From positions 1 to 64,000 of the forward strand of contig JAPZRK010000041.1 in NCBI GenBank assembly GCA_027531445.1: DNA of 64,000 nt, read 5' to 3'. The position numbers and the translations under genes were made by a program. Below the pieces are notes generated by a model that was not told where the DNA came from, did no database searches, and saw nothing but the letters and a program-made list of their open reading frames with translations. Below, in pieces: positions 42,350 to 52,187 of this stretch (its first letter is position 1; every line of letters begins with the position of its first letter). Source of the DNA: Leptospira sp. (GTDB lineage: Bacteria; Spirochaetota; Leptospiria; Leptospirales; Leptospiraceae).

Positions 42350-45112
42350 ATGTTTCAAAAGGTTTTAACTTTATTATTCGGCAGTAAATACGAACGTGAT
42401 CTAAAAAGACTCACACCTATTGTTGCTCAGATCAATTCATTTGAATCAAAAATACGAGAAATGAGCGATGAAGATCTCACAAATCAAACAGCTATATTTA
42501 AAGAGAAGTTAAAGAAAGGCGAAACTCTTGATGATATCTTGCCTGAAGCATTTGCAACAGTAAGAGAAGTCGCTTACCGTACTTTGGGCATGAGGCATTT
42601 TGATGTTCAGATGATGGGTGGAATTTCTTTACATTGGGGAAACATTTCTGAGATGAAAACAGGAGAGGGAAAAACTTTGACCTCGACTCTTCCCATTTAT
42701 CTCAATTCTCTCTCTGGTGACGGCGTGCATGTTGTAACTGTAAATGATTACCTTGCGAAACGGGATGCAAATTGGATGAAGCCTATCTTTGAATTTTTAA
42801 AGGTAAGCGTTGGCGTAATTCAGCATGATATGGATCATGAAGCACGAAAAGCGGCATATGGAGCGGACATTACTTACGGTACAAATAACGAGTTTGGTTT
42901 CGATTATCTTCGTGATAATATGGTCAGTTATTTTGAACACAGAGTGCAAAGGTCACATAACTTTGCGATTGTGGACGAAGTAGACTCAATTTTAGTCGAC
43001 GAAGCAAGAACGCCACTTATCATTTCCGGTCCAGCCGAAGAATCAACGGACAAGTATTTAAAAGTAAATAAAATCATACCGAAGTTAGTAGATGGAGAAG
43101 ATTACGAAGTTGATGAAAAAGCAAAAAATGTGATTTTGTCGGAAGCAGGCGTTCACCATGTCGAAAGGTTACTTGAAGTAGAGAACCTCTATCATGCCGA
43201 CAATATCGAGCTTGTTCATCATGTGAGCCAGGCCCTAAAAGCGCATAAATTATTTTATAAAGACAAAGATTATGTAGTTCAAGATGGAGAAGTAATTATT
43301 GTCGATGAGTTTACAGGTCGTCTAATGAAAGGAAGACGGTATTCGGATGGACTCCACCAAGCACTCGAAGCAAAAGAAGGCGTACCGATTGCAAGAGAAT
43401 CTCAAACACTCGCATCGATTACATTTCAAAACTATTTCCGCATATATAAGAAATTGGCAGGTATGACAGGAACTGCAGACACCGAAGCCGAGGAATTTAA
43501 AAAGATTTATAACTTAGACGTCATCGTGATTCCTTCCAACGTAAAGGTAAAAAGGGAAGATCTAGCTGACCGAGTTTATAAAACAGAGAGAGAAAAATTT
43601 GATGCTGTTATCAAAGACATCAAAGATCGCGCCGCTAAAAAGCAACCGATACTAGTCGGAACCATATCCATTGAAAAATCTGAAGTTTTATCAAAACTTT
43701 TAACTGCCAATGGACTTCCACATAATGTATTGAATGCGAAGCAACATGAAAGAGAATCCGAAATTGTGGCCAATGCTGGTAAACCTGGTGCCATTACCAT
43801 TGCAACTAATATGGCGGGACGAGGAACAGACATCGTACTAGGTGGAGCGGCAAAGTACAAAGAAGACTTGGAATTATTGGATGAAAAGGCCGCAAAAATT
43901 GGTCTTCATTCCAAGGCCGATATGGATCCAATCTACTTTTTTAGAGAGCTTATCATCAAACAAAAATTTGATGAAGCAGAAACATCTATATCATCAATTT
44001 TAAATGCAGAGATCAAAAAGGTATGTGTTGATATATTAGAATCGGCTAGAAAATGGAGAAAGGATCATGATCTTGTGATCCAGTCCGGTGGACTGCATAT
44101 CATTGGATCAGAAAGACATGAGTCTCGTCGTATCGACAACCAGTTAAGAGGTAGATCCGGAAGGCAGGGAGATCCTGGTTCTTCCCGTTTTTATCTTTCC
44201 TTGCAAGACGACCTAATGCGCATTTTTGGTTCAGATCGGATTGCGCGTATCATGGATACACTCAAAATGCCTGAGGGCCAAGAACTTGAACACAGCATGG
44301 TTTCCAATGCCATTGCCCGGGCGCAAAAGCGAGTAGAAGGTCACAACTTTGATATAAGAAAACATTTATTAGAATATGATGATGTTATGAACCGTCAACG
44401 CATTTACATTTATGGAATTCGAAATGAGCTCTTAGAGAAGGGCTCGATGTCAGACAAACTGATTGAGTTCATAGATGAAGTTGCGGAAAATCAAATCCTT
44501 GTTCACTGCGAAGGTAATAATACGAGCGGTTGGTTGATCGAAAATTTGCAAGAATGGCTCTCATCTTTAGGCATTGAGCACAATATCTCTATTGAAAATT
44601 ACAAAAAAGAATCGAATCCGCAACTCAAACTATTCGATGATGTTGCGAAAGCGATTCGTGCCGGATACCAAACCAAAATCGAAAGAGTCGGTGAGGATAT
44701 TTGGAAATCCATAGAGCGCAATGTTTTCTTGGATATTTTAGATCACAGATGGAAAGACCATTTGTATGCAATGGACCACTTAAAGGAAGGCATTTGGACG
44801 GTAGGATACGGAGAAAAAAATCCTCTAGTCGAATACAAATTGCAAGGATTTAAACTCTTTGATCAGTTAGTTGAGAATCTAAAAAATGAAGTGATTTCCT
44901 TTCTGTTACGTATTGAAGTAACAGATTCAGACAAAAATTCTGTAAAAGAGACCACACCAAGAGAGTATAAAAAAGTTGGTGAGGAGACTAGAGCAGAAGT
45001 TGACATGTTTGGAAATGAAGTTCAGAAAAAACCAAGTAACAAACCTCAGGTGTCAACTTCAATCAGCTCTGGCGGAAGTTCTGAACGTAAGTCAAGTCGA
45101 AGGAAAAAATAA
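42350..45112 (+). CDS. secA: Protein translocase ATPase SecA
   Basis: 920 residues. Helicase-type core with MKTGEGKTLTSTLP (Walker A), VDEVDSILVDEARTPLIISG, GVPIARESQTLASIT and TIATNMAGRGTDIVLGG; the C-terminal domain includes LRGRSGRQGDPGSSRFYLSL. SecA drives preproteins through SecYEG. The C-terminus ends in a Ser/Lys-rich stretch, and the zinc-binding CxC...CH motif of E. coli SecA is absent, as in several other lineages. The ATG is preceded by a poor AT-rich site. Confidence 0.97.
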   Translation: MFQKVLTLLFGSKYERDLKRLTPIVAQINSFESKIREMSDEDLTNQTAIFKEKLKKGETLDDILPEAFATVREVAYRTLGMRHFDVQMMGGISLHWGNISEMKTGEGKTLTSTLPIYLNSLSGDGVHVVTVNDYLAKRDANWMKPIFEFLKVSVGVIQHDMDHEARKAAYGADITYGTNNEFGFDYLRDNMVSYFEHRVQRSHNFAIVDEVDSILVDEARTPLIISGPAEESTDKYLKVNKIIPKLVDGEDYEVDEKAKNVILSEAGVHHVERLLEVENLYHADNIELVHHVSQALKAHKLFYKDKDYVVQDGEVIIVDEFTGRLMKGRRYSDGLHQALEAKEGVPIARESQTLASITFQNYFRIYKKLAGMTGTADTEAEEFKKIYNLDVIVIPSNVKVKREDLADRVYKTEREKFDAVIKDIKDRAAKKQPILVGTISIEKSEVLSKLLTANGLPHNVLNAKQHERESEIVANAGKPGAITIATNMAGRGTDIVLGGAAKYKEDLELLDEKAAKIGLHSKADMDPIYFFRELIIKQKFDEAETSISSILNAEIKKVCVDILESARKWRKDHDLVIQSGGLHIIGSERHESRRIDNQLRGRSGRQGDPGSSRFYLSLQDDLMRIFGSDRIARIMDTLKMPEGQELEHSMVSNAIARAQKRVEGHNFDIRKHLLEYDDVMNRQRIYIYGIRNELLEKGSMSDKLIEFIDEVAENQILVHCEGNNTSGWLIENLQEWLSSLGIEHNISIENYKKESNPQLKLFDDVAKAIRAGYQTKIERVGEDIWKSIERNVFLDILDHRWKDHLYAMDHLKEGIWTVGYGEKNPLVEYKLQGFKLFDQLVENLKNEVISFLLRIEVTDSDKNSVKETTPREYKKVGEETRAEVDMFGNEVQKKPSNKPQVSTSISSGGSSERKSSRRKK

Positions 45113-45115
45113 TCT

Positions 45116-47161
45116 CTAATCAGTTTTGAACTCAGCGGCTATGCCGCTGATTGAATCCGAAACGATTTTTAATTTCTCACTGACATCTTTCAGATCTTCT
45201 GCATTGATAGCCAATGTTTGAGCACCACCAGCCAGTGTATTTATCGAAGTCATCATATCTTGTGAAGCTTTTTTCTGTTCTTTGCTCGAGAGTTCTATCA
45301 TCTCAGCCATATCTTTTAATCCAGTGAGCTCATTGTTTATCCTGTCAATGCTTCCTGTTTGTTGTTCCATTTCGCCTTTGAGGTTCGCAACATAGGATTG
45401 GACTTCATCAGATTTTTCTACAATTTTGCTGAGTACTGTCACCGTTTCTTCAACATGAGTGGCACCATTGCCAACAACGGAGTTACTTTTTTCCACTAAT
45501 CGTTTGATGTTTTTGACTGATTCTTTTGTTTTATCTGAAAGTTTGGAAATTTCTTCTGCAACTACAGCAAAACCTCGACCAGCATCCCCAGCTCTCGCGG
45601 CCTCAATACTTGCATTCAGTGCAAGGAGATTCGTTTGTTCAGATATCTCGTTGATCAACTCTACAATCCCGCTGATTTCTTTTGTGACTGTATTGATCTC
45701 TTCCATAGCAACATCTGTACTGTGGACAGTCTCATTTCCCATTTTGGCTAGTTCAAAAGAAGAGATCGCCTGGTTGTCTAGATCAACTAACATAGTTTCC
45801 ATCTTTCCGATCGAGTTTTTCATGTTCTTCATTTCTGTTACGATCTGAAATATACTCTGAGTTTCGCTTGAGATAGAATTGAACATAATTTCAAAACTTG
45901 TTGTTAGCTCTTCTAGGGCAGCTGAGGCTTCTTCAGAAGTGGCGGCAAGTTCTTGAGCAGAATCGGAGACGGAGATCGCATCATTGTAAAGTAAGTCGGA
46001 AGCCTTATCCGAATCTTTTGCAGAGGACTTAAGTGTATTGATGATTCCATTTAACTTGCTAAGGAATTGATTGATGGATTTTGAAATCAGTGAAATTTCG
46101 TTGAGCCCATGAATCGGGAGTTTTGCGGAAAGATCTGCATCCCCACTAGAGAGTTCTTCCACTTTGCCGAGCACTTTAACTAACGGCTTACTGATACTAC
46201 GTATGACGAGTATGGCAAAAAAGACGGACATTGCAAGCACGGAACACACAAATAGGAGTGAAGAAAGACGGGCATTTTTGAAATTCGAAATTCGGTGTTC
46301 AATCAAAGCCTGAAGATGACCCATCGCAACATCTTGAACGAACTTGCCGTGTAAGGCACCCTTCTGCACTTGCGCGAGAGCATTGTTTAGATCCGACGGT
46401 TTTACTGGTGCGAGCAGGAGAGAGTTTAAATCTTGTAGATATTGGTCCCCTTGTTTGATGATCTCCTGTTCACTTTTTGTTAAACTTTCTCTAACGGATT
46501 CATTCGCATCGATCGTTTTTCGGAGTGCAAAACGCATTTCCTTCTGCCGATTTCGGATTTGCTCAATTGATATATTTATTCTTGCAAGGCTGTCATCCGA
46601 AAATTTGGGATTTTTGGCTAGGTCACCATTCATTTCATCGATAAGAACGATTTTCAATCTTGCAACCGCGATCATCATATCAGGTACACGAAATAGTGTG
46701 GCATCCATTAGATAGTAGGTGTCTACGTCTGGATCCAATACGAGATTTGAATTGTCTCCGACTTTCAGAATGATCGCTCGTGTAGCGCTTAAAAAATCAA
46801 GTGTGTTCTTTAGATTGAATGGAGTAGCCTGGGAAGTGGTAACCCACTCTTTCATTTCCTTGTCTTGTTCTGTAATCAGTCCTGTCCCAAGGATGACTTT
46901 CTTTTGCTCGGCGACAGATTCCTTAATTGATATCTTGGAATCATTCCCAGAAATCAATTGGACATGAAAATCTTGGTTTGCGCGGTTGATAGGTTCGATC
47001 GCCTTCAGTCCCTCAAGCTCCGCTTTTGCAAAATCTATGGCTTTGTTTTGTTCTGCTACAAGCAGATATAGTAAGATGAAAATGGGCAATAGAAGTGGTA
47101 GGGGTAAAAGTACCAGTCGTTTTCTAATTGTTAAATGATCCAAAAAGCTTACAATATTCAT
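45116..47161 (-). CDS. Methyl-accepting chemotaxis protein
   Basis: 681 residues from the ATG at 47161. A first membrane helix (about 18-40), an extracytoplasmic sensor of about 250 residues with the four-helix look of NIT/MCP modules, then a second helix (LLFVCSVLAMSVFFAILVI), a HAMP region and the cytoplasmic signalling domain. The hairpin tip EISEQTNLLALNASIEAARAGDAGRGFAVVA is well conserved and marks a functional CheW/CheA-binding tip. The ligand is unknown. It runs convergently to secA. Confidence 0.9.
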   Translation of the reverse strand: MNIVSFLDHLTIRKRLVLLPLPLLLPIFILLYLLVAEQNKAIDFAKAELEGLKAIEPINRANQDFHVQLISGNDSKISIKESVAEQKKVILGTGLITEQDKEMKEWVTTSQATPFNLKNTLDFLSATRAIILKVGDNSNLVLDPDVDTYYLMDATLFRVPDMMIAVARLKIVLIDEMNGDLAKNPKFSDDSLARINISIEQIRNRQKEMRFALRKTIDANESVRESLTKSEQEIIKQGDQYLQDLNSLLLAPVKPSDLNNALAQVQKGALHGKFVQDVAMGHLQALIEHRISNFKNARLSSLLFVCSVLAMSVFFAILVIRSISKPLVKVLGKVEELSSGDADLSAKLPIHGLNEISLISKSINQFLSKLNGIINTLKSSAKDSDKASDLLYNDAISVSDSAQELAATSEEASAALEELTTSFEIMFNSISSETQSIFQIVTEMKNMKNSIGKMETMLVDLDNQAISSFELAKMGNETVHSTDVAMEEINTVTKEISGIVELINEISEQTNLLALNASIEAARAGDAGRGFAVVAEEISKLSDKTKESVKNIKRLVEKSNSVVGNGATHVEETVTVLSKIVEKSDEVQSYVANLKGEMEQQTGSIDRINNELTGLKDMAEMIELSSKEQKKASQDMMTSINTLAGGAQTLAINAEDLKDVSEKLKIVSDSISGIAAEFKTD

Positions 47162-47282
47162 AGTCTCATTGTCATTTGACGTAATTTTGGCGTAGAAGAC
47201 ATGCAAAATTCTTTTGTTTAAGAGAAAAAGTGATTCTTGGAAACATTTGATCAATAGAAAGAATCTAATGTAGGGATACTTT

Positions 47283-47840
47283 ATGAATCAGAAACTTTTT
47301 TTTACCACTCTTGGCTCAACGGTTTTGCTGAATTTTTGTGCCTCCTCCAACGAGGTGCAGATGAAGGACAAACAAGCCCTTTATACCAATTGTATGAGCA
47401 CTTTTCAGGATGAAATCAAATGCCGGCAATTTTTAGACAAATCTGAGGCGGAGCTTACTGACATTGAAGAACGCCGGAGAAATGAAAGAGCCAAAATGTC
47501 GGTGGAACAATTGGCAGGTCTAAAACTCCGAAGTGAGATCAAAGACGTCCTTCCAGGCAAGAACAATGTGTACGTAAGAAAATACCTAGGTGAGCCGGAC
47601 GAGATCAAATATTACGGAGAGAGAATTTACTGGGAATACTACAAACCGGTTTCCAAGTTTAGCCCGGAATCAGATCCAGATGAAAAGATCACTGTTATTT
47701 TTAGAAAGGTGCTCGTAGAGAGAGTGGATCACATCAAACCAGCTTCTGCCACCGATGAGGGAGTGGGTTTTCGAAAGGTTTTATCTCCTGAAACCAAAAC
47801 TGATGTAACTAAAATGAATGGTTTGAAAACCGTAGAATAA
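47283..47840 (+). CDS. Lipoprotein of unknown function
   Basis: 185 residues. MNQKLFFTTLGSTVLLNFCASSN has a lipobox (LNFC) with lipidated Cys19. Residues about 60-90 are a charged helix (EERRRNERAKMSVEQL), followed by a compact beta-rich segment with NVYVRKYLGEPDEIKYYGERIYWEYY, which is reminiscent of BamE/SmpA-type lipoproteins. The match to BamE is only a hint. The gene is convergent with the next lipoprotein gene. Confidence 0.6.
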   Translation: MNQKLFFTTLGSTVLLNFCASSNEVQMKDKQALYTNCMSTFQDEIKCRQFLDKSEAELTDIEERRRNERAKMSVEQLAGLKLRSEIKDVLPGKNNVYVRKYLGEPDEIKYYGERIYWEYYKPVSKFSPESDPDEKITVIFRKVLVERVDHIKPASATDEGVGFRKVLSPETKTDVTKMNGLKTVE

Positions 47841-47867
47841 AAAAAAGGGAGAGATTTCTCTCTCCCT
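47841..47867 (-). terminator. Rho-independent terminator of the minus-strand lipoprotein
   Basis: A perfect 9-bp stem AGGGAGAGA / TCTCTCCCT with a 4-nt loop. On the minus strand it is followed by a run of T residues before the TTC of the opposing gene. Located about 20 nt downstream of the lipoprotein stop at 47889. Confidence 0.8.
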
Positions 47868-47888
47868 GATCTTATGAACACAAGGATC

Positions 47889-48380
47889 TTAATACTTTAA
47901 GAGACCTGTGAGGTTCACTTTTGTTGTAGTAGTGGCTGGAGCTATTGTATACTCAGCAACATCACACTTTGCTTTGATTACGTTCGTTACAACTTGACCT
48001 GCAGTTGCATACGAGAACTGAGGCATGTTGCACGGTTGGATCGGATCATTGACAGCTTTACGAACACACTCTCTGAGTGCAATCATCTGCTCGTTGATCG
48101 TTCCGTTAGTCGTTGGAAGGGCATCCAAAGTCGCATTTGCACAACCAACACCTGGGTTGAAGAGCTGGACTGTCCCTGTTACACAAGAGTTTGCCAAGCT
48201 GTATGCAGAAAGGCATACGAACTGGTTCTCATTTGGTGTTGCAGGTGAATTGACCAGGTAAAGAAGTGCTTGATCAGTCTTACGATCTTCGCTGGATTCG
48301 CTTTTGCAGCTTGATGCTATCAATCCCATTGAGATCATGATGAAAAGCATTGCCATACTTTTTGTTATGTTCAGTTTCAT
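47889..48380 (-). CDS. Lipoprotein of unknown function
   Basis: 163 residues from the ATG at 48380, which has the excellent site AAGGAGAATAAAATG. The signal ends in GLIASSC with a lipidated Cys at about residue 25. The mature part holds six more Cys (CLSAYSLANSCV, VGCANATL, RECVRKAV, IQPCNMP, AKCDVAE), suggesting several disulphides in the periplasm. It follows the beta-barrel porin gene by only 10 nt and is probably co-transcribed with it. Confidence 0.75.
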   Translation of the reverse strand: MKLNITKSMAMLFIMISMGLIASSCKSESSEDRKTDQALLYLVNSPATPNENQFVCLSAYSLANSCVTGTVQLFNPGVGCANATLDALPTTNGTINEQMIALRECVRKAVNDPIQPCNMPQFSYATAGQVVTNVIKAKCDVAEYTIAPATTTTKVNLTGLLKY

Positions 48381-48390
48381 TTTATTCTCC

Positions 48391-49935
48391 TTAGAACTTG
48401 GCAACGGCACCGATAATGATTCCGTTTTGGTAAGATGCAGGTCTGCCATGGATGTCAACGAATTGGTTACCAGGACCGTAGTCTCTTCTTAAGTCAACTT
48501 TCACTTGAAGGTTTTCTGTGAAGTTGTAAGTCGGTGTGAAAGTGATGGTACGAATCTGTCCTAGGTTACTAGGAGTAGGTCGAGTACCAAGTGCTTCTTG
48601 GAAACGTAGGTCATAACGATCTGCAGGTGTAACGTTCCAAAGAGGAGGGTTAACCGCAAGGATACCACCGTAACGTTTGTCATCCAAATACTCATATCTG
48701 AAACCGAGTGCGAACTTTTCAGTGAATTCATACTTCGCTTGCAATTGGTAAGTTTGGTAGATTCGTTTGATTGAATTCGGACGTGTGAACGAAGTCGAAT
48801 CTGTAAAACCAGCCGCCACTAAACCATCTGGAAGTGAAGGTATTTGTGAATCAGAAAGACCAGTTGCAGTTTTAAAGCTACCTCTAGAAATTCCTGGTTC
48901 TTCATAACCATACGCCGCTGCATTTGTTTGACCATTTCTCTCACCGTAAGTATAATCGAAGATTGTTGTCAATCTGTCGATTGGCTTGAAGATGAAGATC
49001 AAGTTTTGTATCATCCAGTGGTCAGTCTTGAAAGTAGATTGTTGCGCAAAACCATTATTCCCAACTTTGTTGTTTAGGTAATAAAGTGCGTTGTTATCTC
49101 TTCCTTTGATGTTGTCGTTTGCAGTCAACGTGTTGTATACAAGTGTTGCATTGTCAGTAAATGCATACTTTACTTGTGTTCCAATCGCTCTAGTCGGATT
49201 TGGACCATCAGCATAAGCATGTTGTTGCGTACTAGCTAAGCTTGGCGCCAAGTTTGCTGAAGTATCACCGAATGCGGTGAGGTTGTTATAACCAAATTGA
49301 TTTCCGTTACCTGTGTAACCAGTACCTTGTGCACTGTTATATAGATAGAGGGAAGTCGATAGTTTATCAGTAACTTGCAAGTTTGCTCTCGCACCTGTAT
49401 GGATAAAGGGGATTGTGTTGAAGAACACATACCCAATGGTGTAGGCGATATTGTCTTTGGAGTCTAAGACCTCAAGACCGATATGCGTAGCCATCTTACC
49501 AACATCCAATGTTAATCCTTTTAATACTGGGAAGTAAAAGGATACATACGCTTGTTGAACAAGTTGCATGTTGTGAAGAGAGTTAGAAGTCTGATAAGGA
49601 CGCTCTTGGTACATATTGTTCTGACCATTTTGAAGGTCTAAACGAAATCCCCAAGGGCTTTCCTTGTCAGCCAACTTTTCCGCTGATAACTTAACTGCAT
49701 TTACTGCGAATTGTTTGTTATACGTATGGAAAGTTCCCGCTGTATCTTGAGTCGCACCTTGCCGGTTGTTTGTTGTATAGTTATAGTATACATCAACGTA
49801 ACCGGAAAAATTGACCAAGTCGTACCAAGATTTGTCTTTTCCCGTTTTCGCAGCTGGTGTTCCCTGCGCAAAGACAGATCCTTGGCTCAATAGAATAGTA
49901 ACCGCCGTTACTAAGAGAGTATATTTATTTCTCAT
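48391..49935 (-). CDS. Outer-membrane beta-barrel porin (BBP2/OmpL-like)
   Basis: 514 residues. Signal peptide about 1-23 (ends VFAQG). The mature protein starts WYDLVNFSGYVDVYYNYTTNN, the characteristic opening of BBP2-type barrels, and alternates short strands and turns to the C-terminal GIIIGAVAKF, ending in Phe as barrels do. The segment GKMATHIGLEVLDSKDN is conserved in the group. Substrate unknown. AGGAG lies 9 nt before the start. Confidence 0.85.
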   Translation of the reverse strand: MRNKYTLLVTAVTILLSQGSVFAQGTPAAKTGKDKSWYDLVNFSGYVDVYYNYTTNNRQGATQDTAGTFHTYNKQFAVNAVKLSAEKLADKESPWGFRLDLQNGQNNMYQERPYQTSNSLHNMQLVQQAYVSFYFPVLKGLTLDVGKMATHIGLEVLDSKDNIAYTIGYVFFNTIPFIHTGARANLQVTDKLSTSLYLYNSAQGTGYTGNGNQFGYNNLTAFGDTSANLAPSLASTQQHAYADGPNPTRAIGTQVKYAFTDNATLVYNTLTANDNIKGRDNNALYYLNNKVGNNGFAQQSTFKTDHWMIQNLIFIFKPIDRLTTIFDYTYGERNGQTNAAAYGYEEPGISRGSFKTATGLSDSQIPSLPDGLVAAGFTDSTSFTRPNSIKRIYQTYQLQAKYEFTEKFALGFRYEYLDDKRYGGILAVNPPLWNVTPADRYDLRFQEALGTRPTPSNLGQIRTITFTPTYNFTENLQVKVDLRRDYGPGNQFVDIHGRPASYQNGIIIGAVAKF

Positions 49936-50108
49936 TTGCCATTTCTCCTATGACATCCTATTTGCAAATTGCGTACCAAGAAGAAGTCGGTTAGTGAAAT
50001 AAATATGAATCTCATCTGAATTGGTGATTCATTCAGAGCAAAATGAGTATTTTTTGCGCATTTTTTTTTTAGAACGGAAATAGAAACACGAAATTCGTGA
50101 CGTAATCG

Positions 50109-51377
50109 TTACAAATTGCCTATTATTTCAGCACATTGCGTGCTTAGATACTCGAAGTTGTTATTTTTAGGCAGAAGTAGGACTTGATCCAATAATTGGT
50201 TTAATAGGTCTCCATACCTCTGCTTTGGGAGACTTGGATACAATGATTGGAGGTCAGAACCGTTGATTTTAAGATCACCAAGGAGAAGCGGGGGGTTTTC
50301 TTCCCAAAGTGCCATGCATTGTTTTAAATAAGGCCAACCCAAACACTCCAAAACAGGCCAAAGACCCAGAATAGGTAACTTTCTTTGCGATAGGTGTTTT
50401 TTGATCGGTGAGAGAAGCGTCTTTCGGATCAGATAATCATCTATATTCGCCGTAATGGGCGAAGGATAGTGAAGCAATGTCAGTAGAAAGGTTGCATCCT
50501 TACAAATTGCATTGGAAAATTTGAGTTTTGTGAGAATGGTTTCCCAATGATCAGGCGTTAGTTTTTGATGAACGCAGTACGCCCAAACTCCGATGAGATA
50601 GCCCAGGTTTTGTTTTGGAAGGTTGTCTAAAGCTTCTAGAGAGTGTTCATTTGCCTTGTATGCGATTTGAAAGACCAAATCGGGAACAAACAAAGAAAGA
50701 GTATTCATTTCAATCAAATGGCGGATCATAATGGAAGGTTTTGCCCCAACGAGAGACTTTATGATTTCATCTTGTAAACGTTCCACAGAAATCTTTGCAG
50801 TGATATGACTCGTTTTTGAAATCGCAGCTTTGGTTTCAGCTTCAATTTGAAAATTGAGAGTAGATGCAAATCTCATCGCTCGAACGGGTCTGAGTCCGTC
50901 TTCTGTAAACCTATTGATCGGGCTTCCAATGGTTCGAATGATCTGCTGGTCTATGTCCCGACGTCCACCATGTTCATCTATGATTTCCCCAGAAAGAATA
51001 TGTAGAGCCAGAGCATTCATGGTAAAATCACGACGTTTCAAATCTTCAGACAAACTTTGTCCAAATTCTACCTGATCGGGTCGCCTTCCATCGGTGTAAT
51101 CCTTATCGATTCGGTAGGTAGTTATCTCGTATGGCTGTCTTTCAATAAGTACCGTGACTGTGCCGTGTTTGATTCCTGTGTCAATGACACTCTGAAATAG
51201 AGATTTGATTTTGGTGGGAAGAGCACTCGTGGTGAGATCGTATTCTTTCGGGGTTTTTTGTAGGTAGAGGTCTCGAACCGAACCGCCAACGAGATAACAC
51301 TCAAAGCCTGCATCGGTAATTGTTTTGTGGATGAATCTCAAATGACCCAGATATGGCTCCGGGACTTGCCCTGCCAT
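50109..51377 (-). CDS. cca: CCA tRNA nucleotidyltransferase / polyA polymerase family
   Basis: 422 residues from the ATG at 51377; an in-frame TTG 12 nt upstream would overlap the Fur stop. The nucleotidyltransferase motif YLVGGSVRDLYLQ is followed by DLTTSALPTKI, RRDFTMNALALHILSG and GLRPVRAMRFASTLNF. The C-terminal half is helical and lacks an HD domain, so phosphohydrolase activity is not expected. Probably adds or repairs the CCA end of tRNAs; polyA polymerase cannot be excluded. Starts 2 nt after the Fur-family gene. Confidence 0.88.
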   Translation of the reverse strand: MAGQVPEPYLGHLRFIHKTITDAGFECYLVGGSVRDLYLQKTPKEYDLTTSALPTKIKSLFQSVIDTGIKHGTVTVLIERQPYEITTYRIDKDYTDGRRPDQVEFGQSLSEDLKRRDFTMNALALHILSGEIIDEHGGRRDIDQQIIRTIGSPINRFTEDGLRPVRAMRFASTLNFQIEAETKAAISKTSHITAKISVERLQDEIIKSLVGAKPSIMIRHLIEMNTLSLFVPDLVFQIAYKANEHSLEALDNLPKQNLGYLIGVWAYCVHQKLTPDHWETILTKLKFSNAICKDATFLLTLLHYPSPITANIDDYLIRKTLLSPIKKHLSQRKLPILGLWPVLECLGWPYLKQCMALWEENPPLLLGDLKINGSDLQSLYPSLPKQRYGDLLNQLLDQVLLLPKNNNFEYLSTQCAEIIGNL

Positions 51378-51379
51378 AT

Positions 51380-51805
51380 CTATTGGCAAGATCTACATAT
51401 CCCTCGAAAAACAATTTCCACTGATTCTGTTTGAAAACCTTTTAACTGTTTTGTGCTGGGAATCCCATTCCACGGGTCGTCGATGCATTCAATTTTTCCA
51501 CAAACATTGCAAATGAGATGTCCGTGAGCTAGGGAAACGGTTTGGCCACCCTCTTCTTTGAGTTCAAAGTAAGTAACTCGATCGGTGGTGTGCAGTGAGT
51601 TGAGGAGATTCTTTTCTTCTAGGTCAGATAGCGCACGATAAATGGTAACTCGATCCCAAGATTCATTCTTAGGGAGTTTTTCCATGATTTCTTGGTGATT
51701 TAAAGGTCGTCGCGATTCTTGTAGAATCGAAATTACTTTGGCTCTGTTTTTGGTCACCTTGAGGCCAATGTTTTTGAGGATTTGAGTGGGATCACCAACC
51801 TGCAT
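51380..51805 (-). CDS. Fur-family transcriptional regulator
   Basis: 141 residues. The N-terminal winged helix (GLKVTKNRAKVISILQES, RRPLNHQEIMEKLP) with VTIYRALSDLEEKNLL as recognition helix is typical. The dimerisation half has the metal-binding HGHLICNVCGKIECID and a final CRSCQ, completing a structural Cys4 zinc site. Whether it is Fur, PerR or Zur cannot be decided. A Fur/PerR-like box in this window, upstream of the PuuD-like gene, is a possible target. The gene is followed by cca. Confidence 0.9.
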   Translation of the reverse strand: MQVGDPTQILKNIGLKVTKNRAKVISILQESRRPLNHQEIMEKLPKNESWDRVTIYRALSDLEEKNLLNSLHTTDRVTYFELKEEGGQTVSLAHGHLICNVCGKIECIDDPWNGIPSTKQLKGFQTESVEIVFRGICRSCQ

Positions 51806-51836
51806 AATTTATTTTCTCTTAAGTAAGTTTGATTGT

Positions 51837-52187
51837 CTATTCTAAAATCACAGATTGTTTCCAGATTTCCAAATAACGAATCCCAAGATCGGTTTTGATC
51901 CTGAGGAAAAGTTCGATTTCCTCTCCTACTTGTTTGGGCACGATTACCTTCGACATCACAAGATCTAGTTGCCTGTTGAGAATGGTTTCTATGCTCGCAA
52001 TACTTTCTTGTAAAACTGCGTCACAAGCATCTTTCCTAGTAGCAAGTAAAGATGGATTCTCGTGACAAAAGATGGCAGAGCGGAATACAGAGGCATTTTT
52101 TCGAAGCTCATCAAAGGTGTCTTCCGTAGATTTTTTGCAGGAAAGGGACAGAAAAAGAAAGGGAAGAAAAAGAATCAGATATTTCAT
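51837..52187 (-). CDS. Small lipoprotein
   Basis: 116 residues. MKYLILFLPFLFLSLSCKKS is a signal with lipobox LSLSC. The mature part is helical with two more Cys (FCHENPSLLATRKDACDAVL) that may form a disulphide. No domain is known. The start overlaps the RNase HI stop as ATGA. Confidence 0.65.
   Translation of the reverse strand: MKYLILFLPFLFLSLSCKKSTEDTFDELRKNASVFRSAIFCHENPSLLATRKDACDAVLQESIASIETILNRQLDLVMSKVIVPKQVGEEIELFLRIKTDLGIRYLEIWKQSVILE

Noticed and set aside
46344..46715. 123-residue plus-strand frame inside the MCP gene
   Set aside because: Antisense to the extracytoplasmic domain coding part of the MCP; no start signal and no recognised motif.
50041..50108. AT-rich intergenic tract and CACGAAATTCGTG palindrome as a terminator
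   Set aside because: The stem is only 6 bp with a single central base and no run of T follows on the minus strand; left as a possible operator without support.
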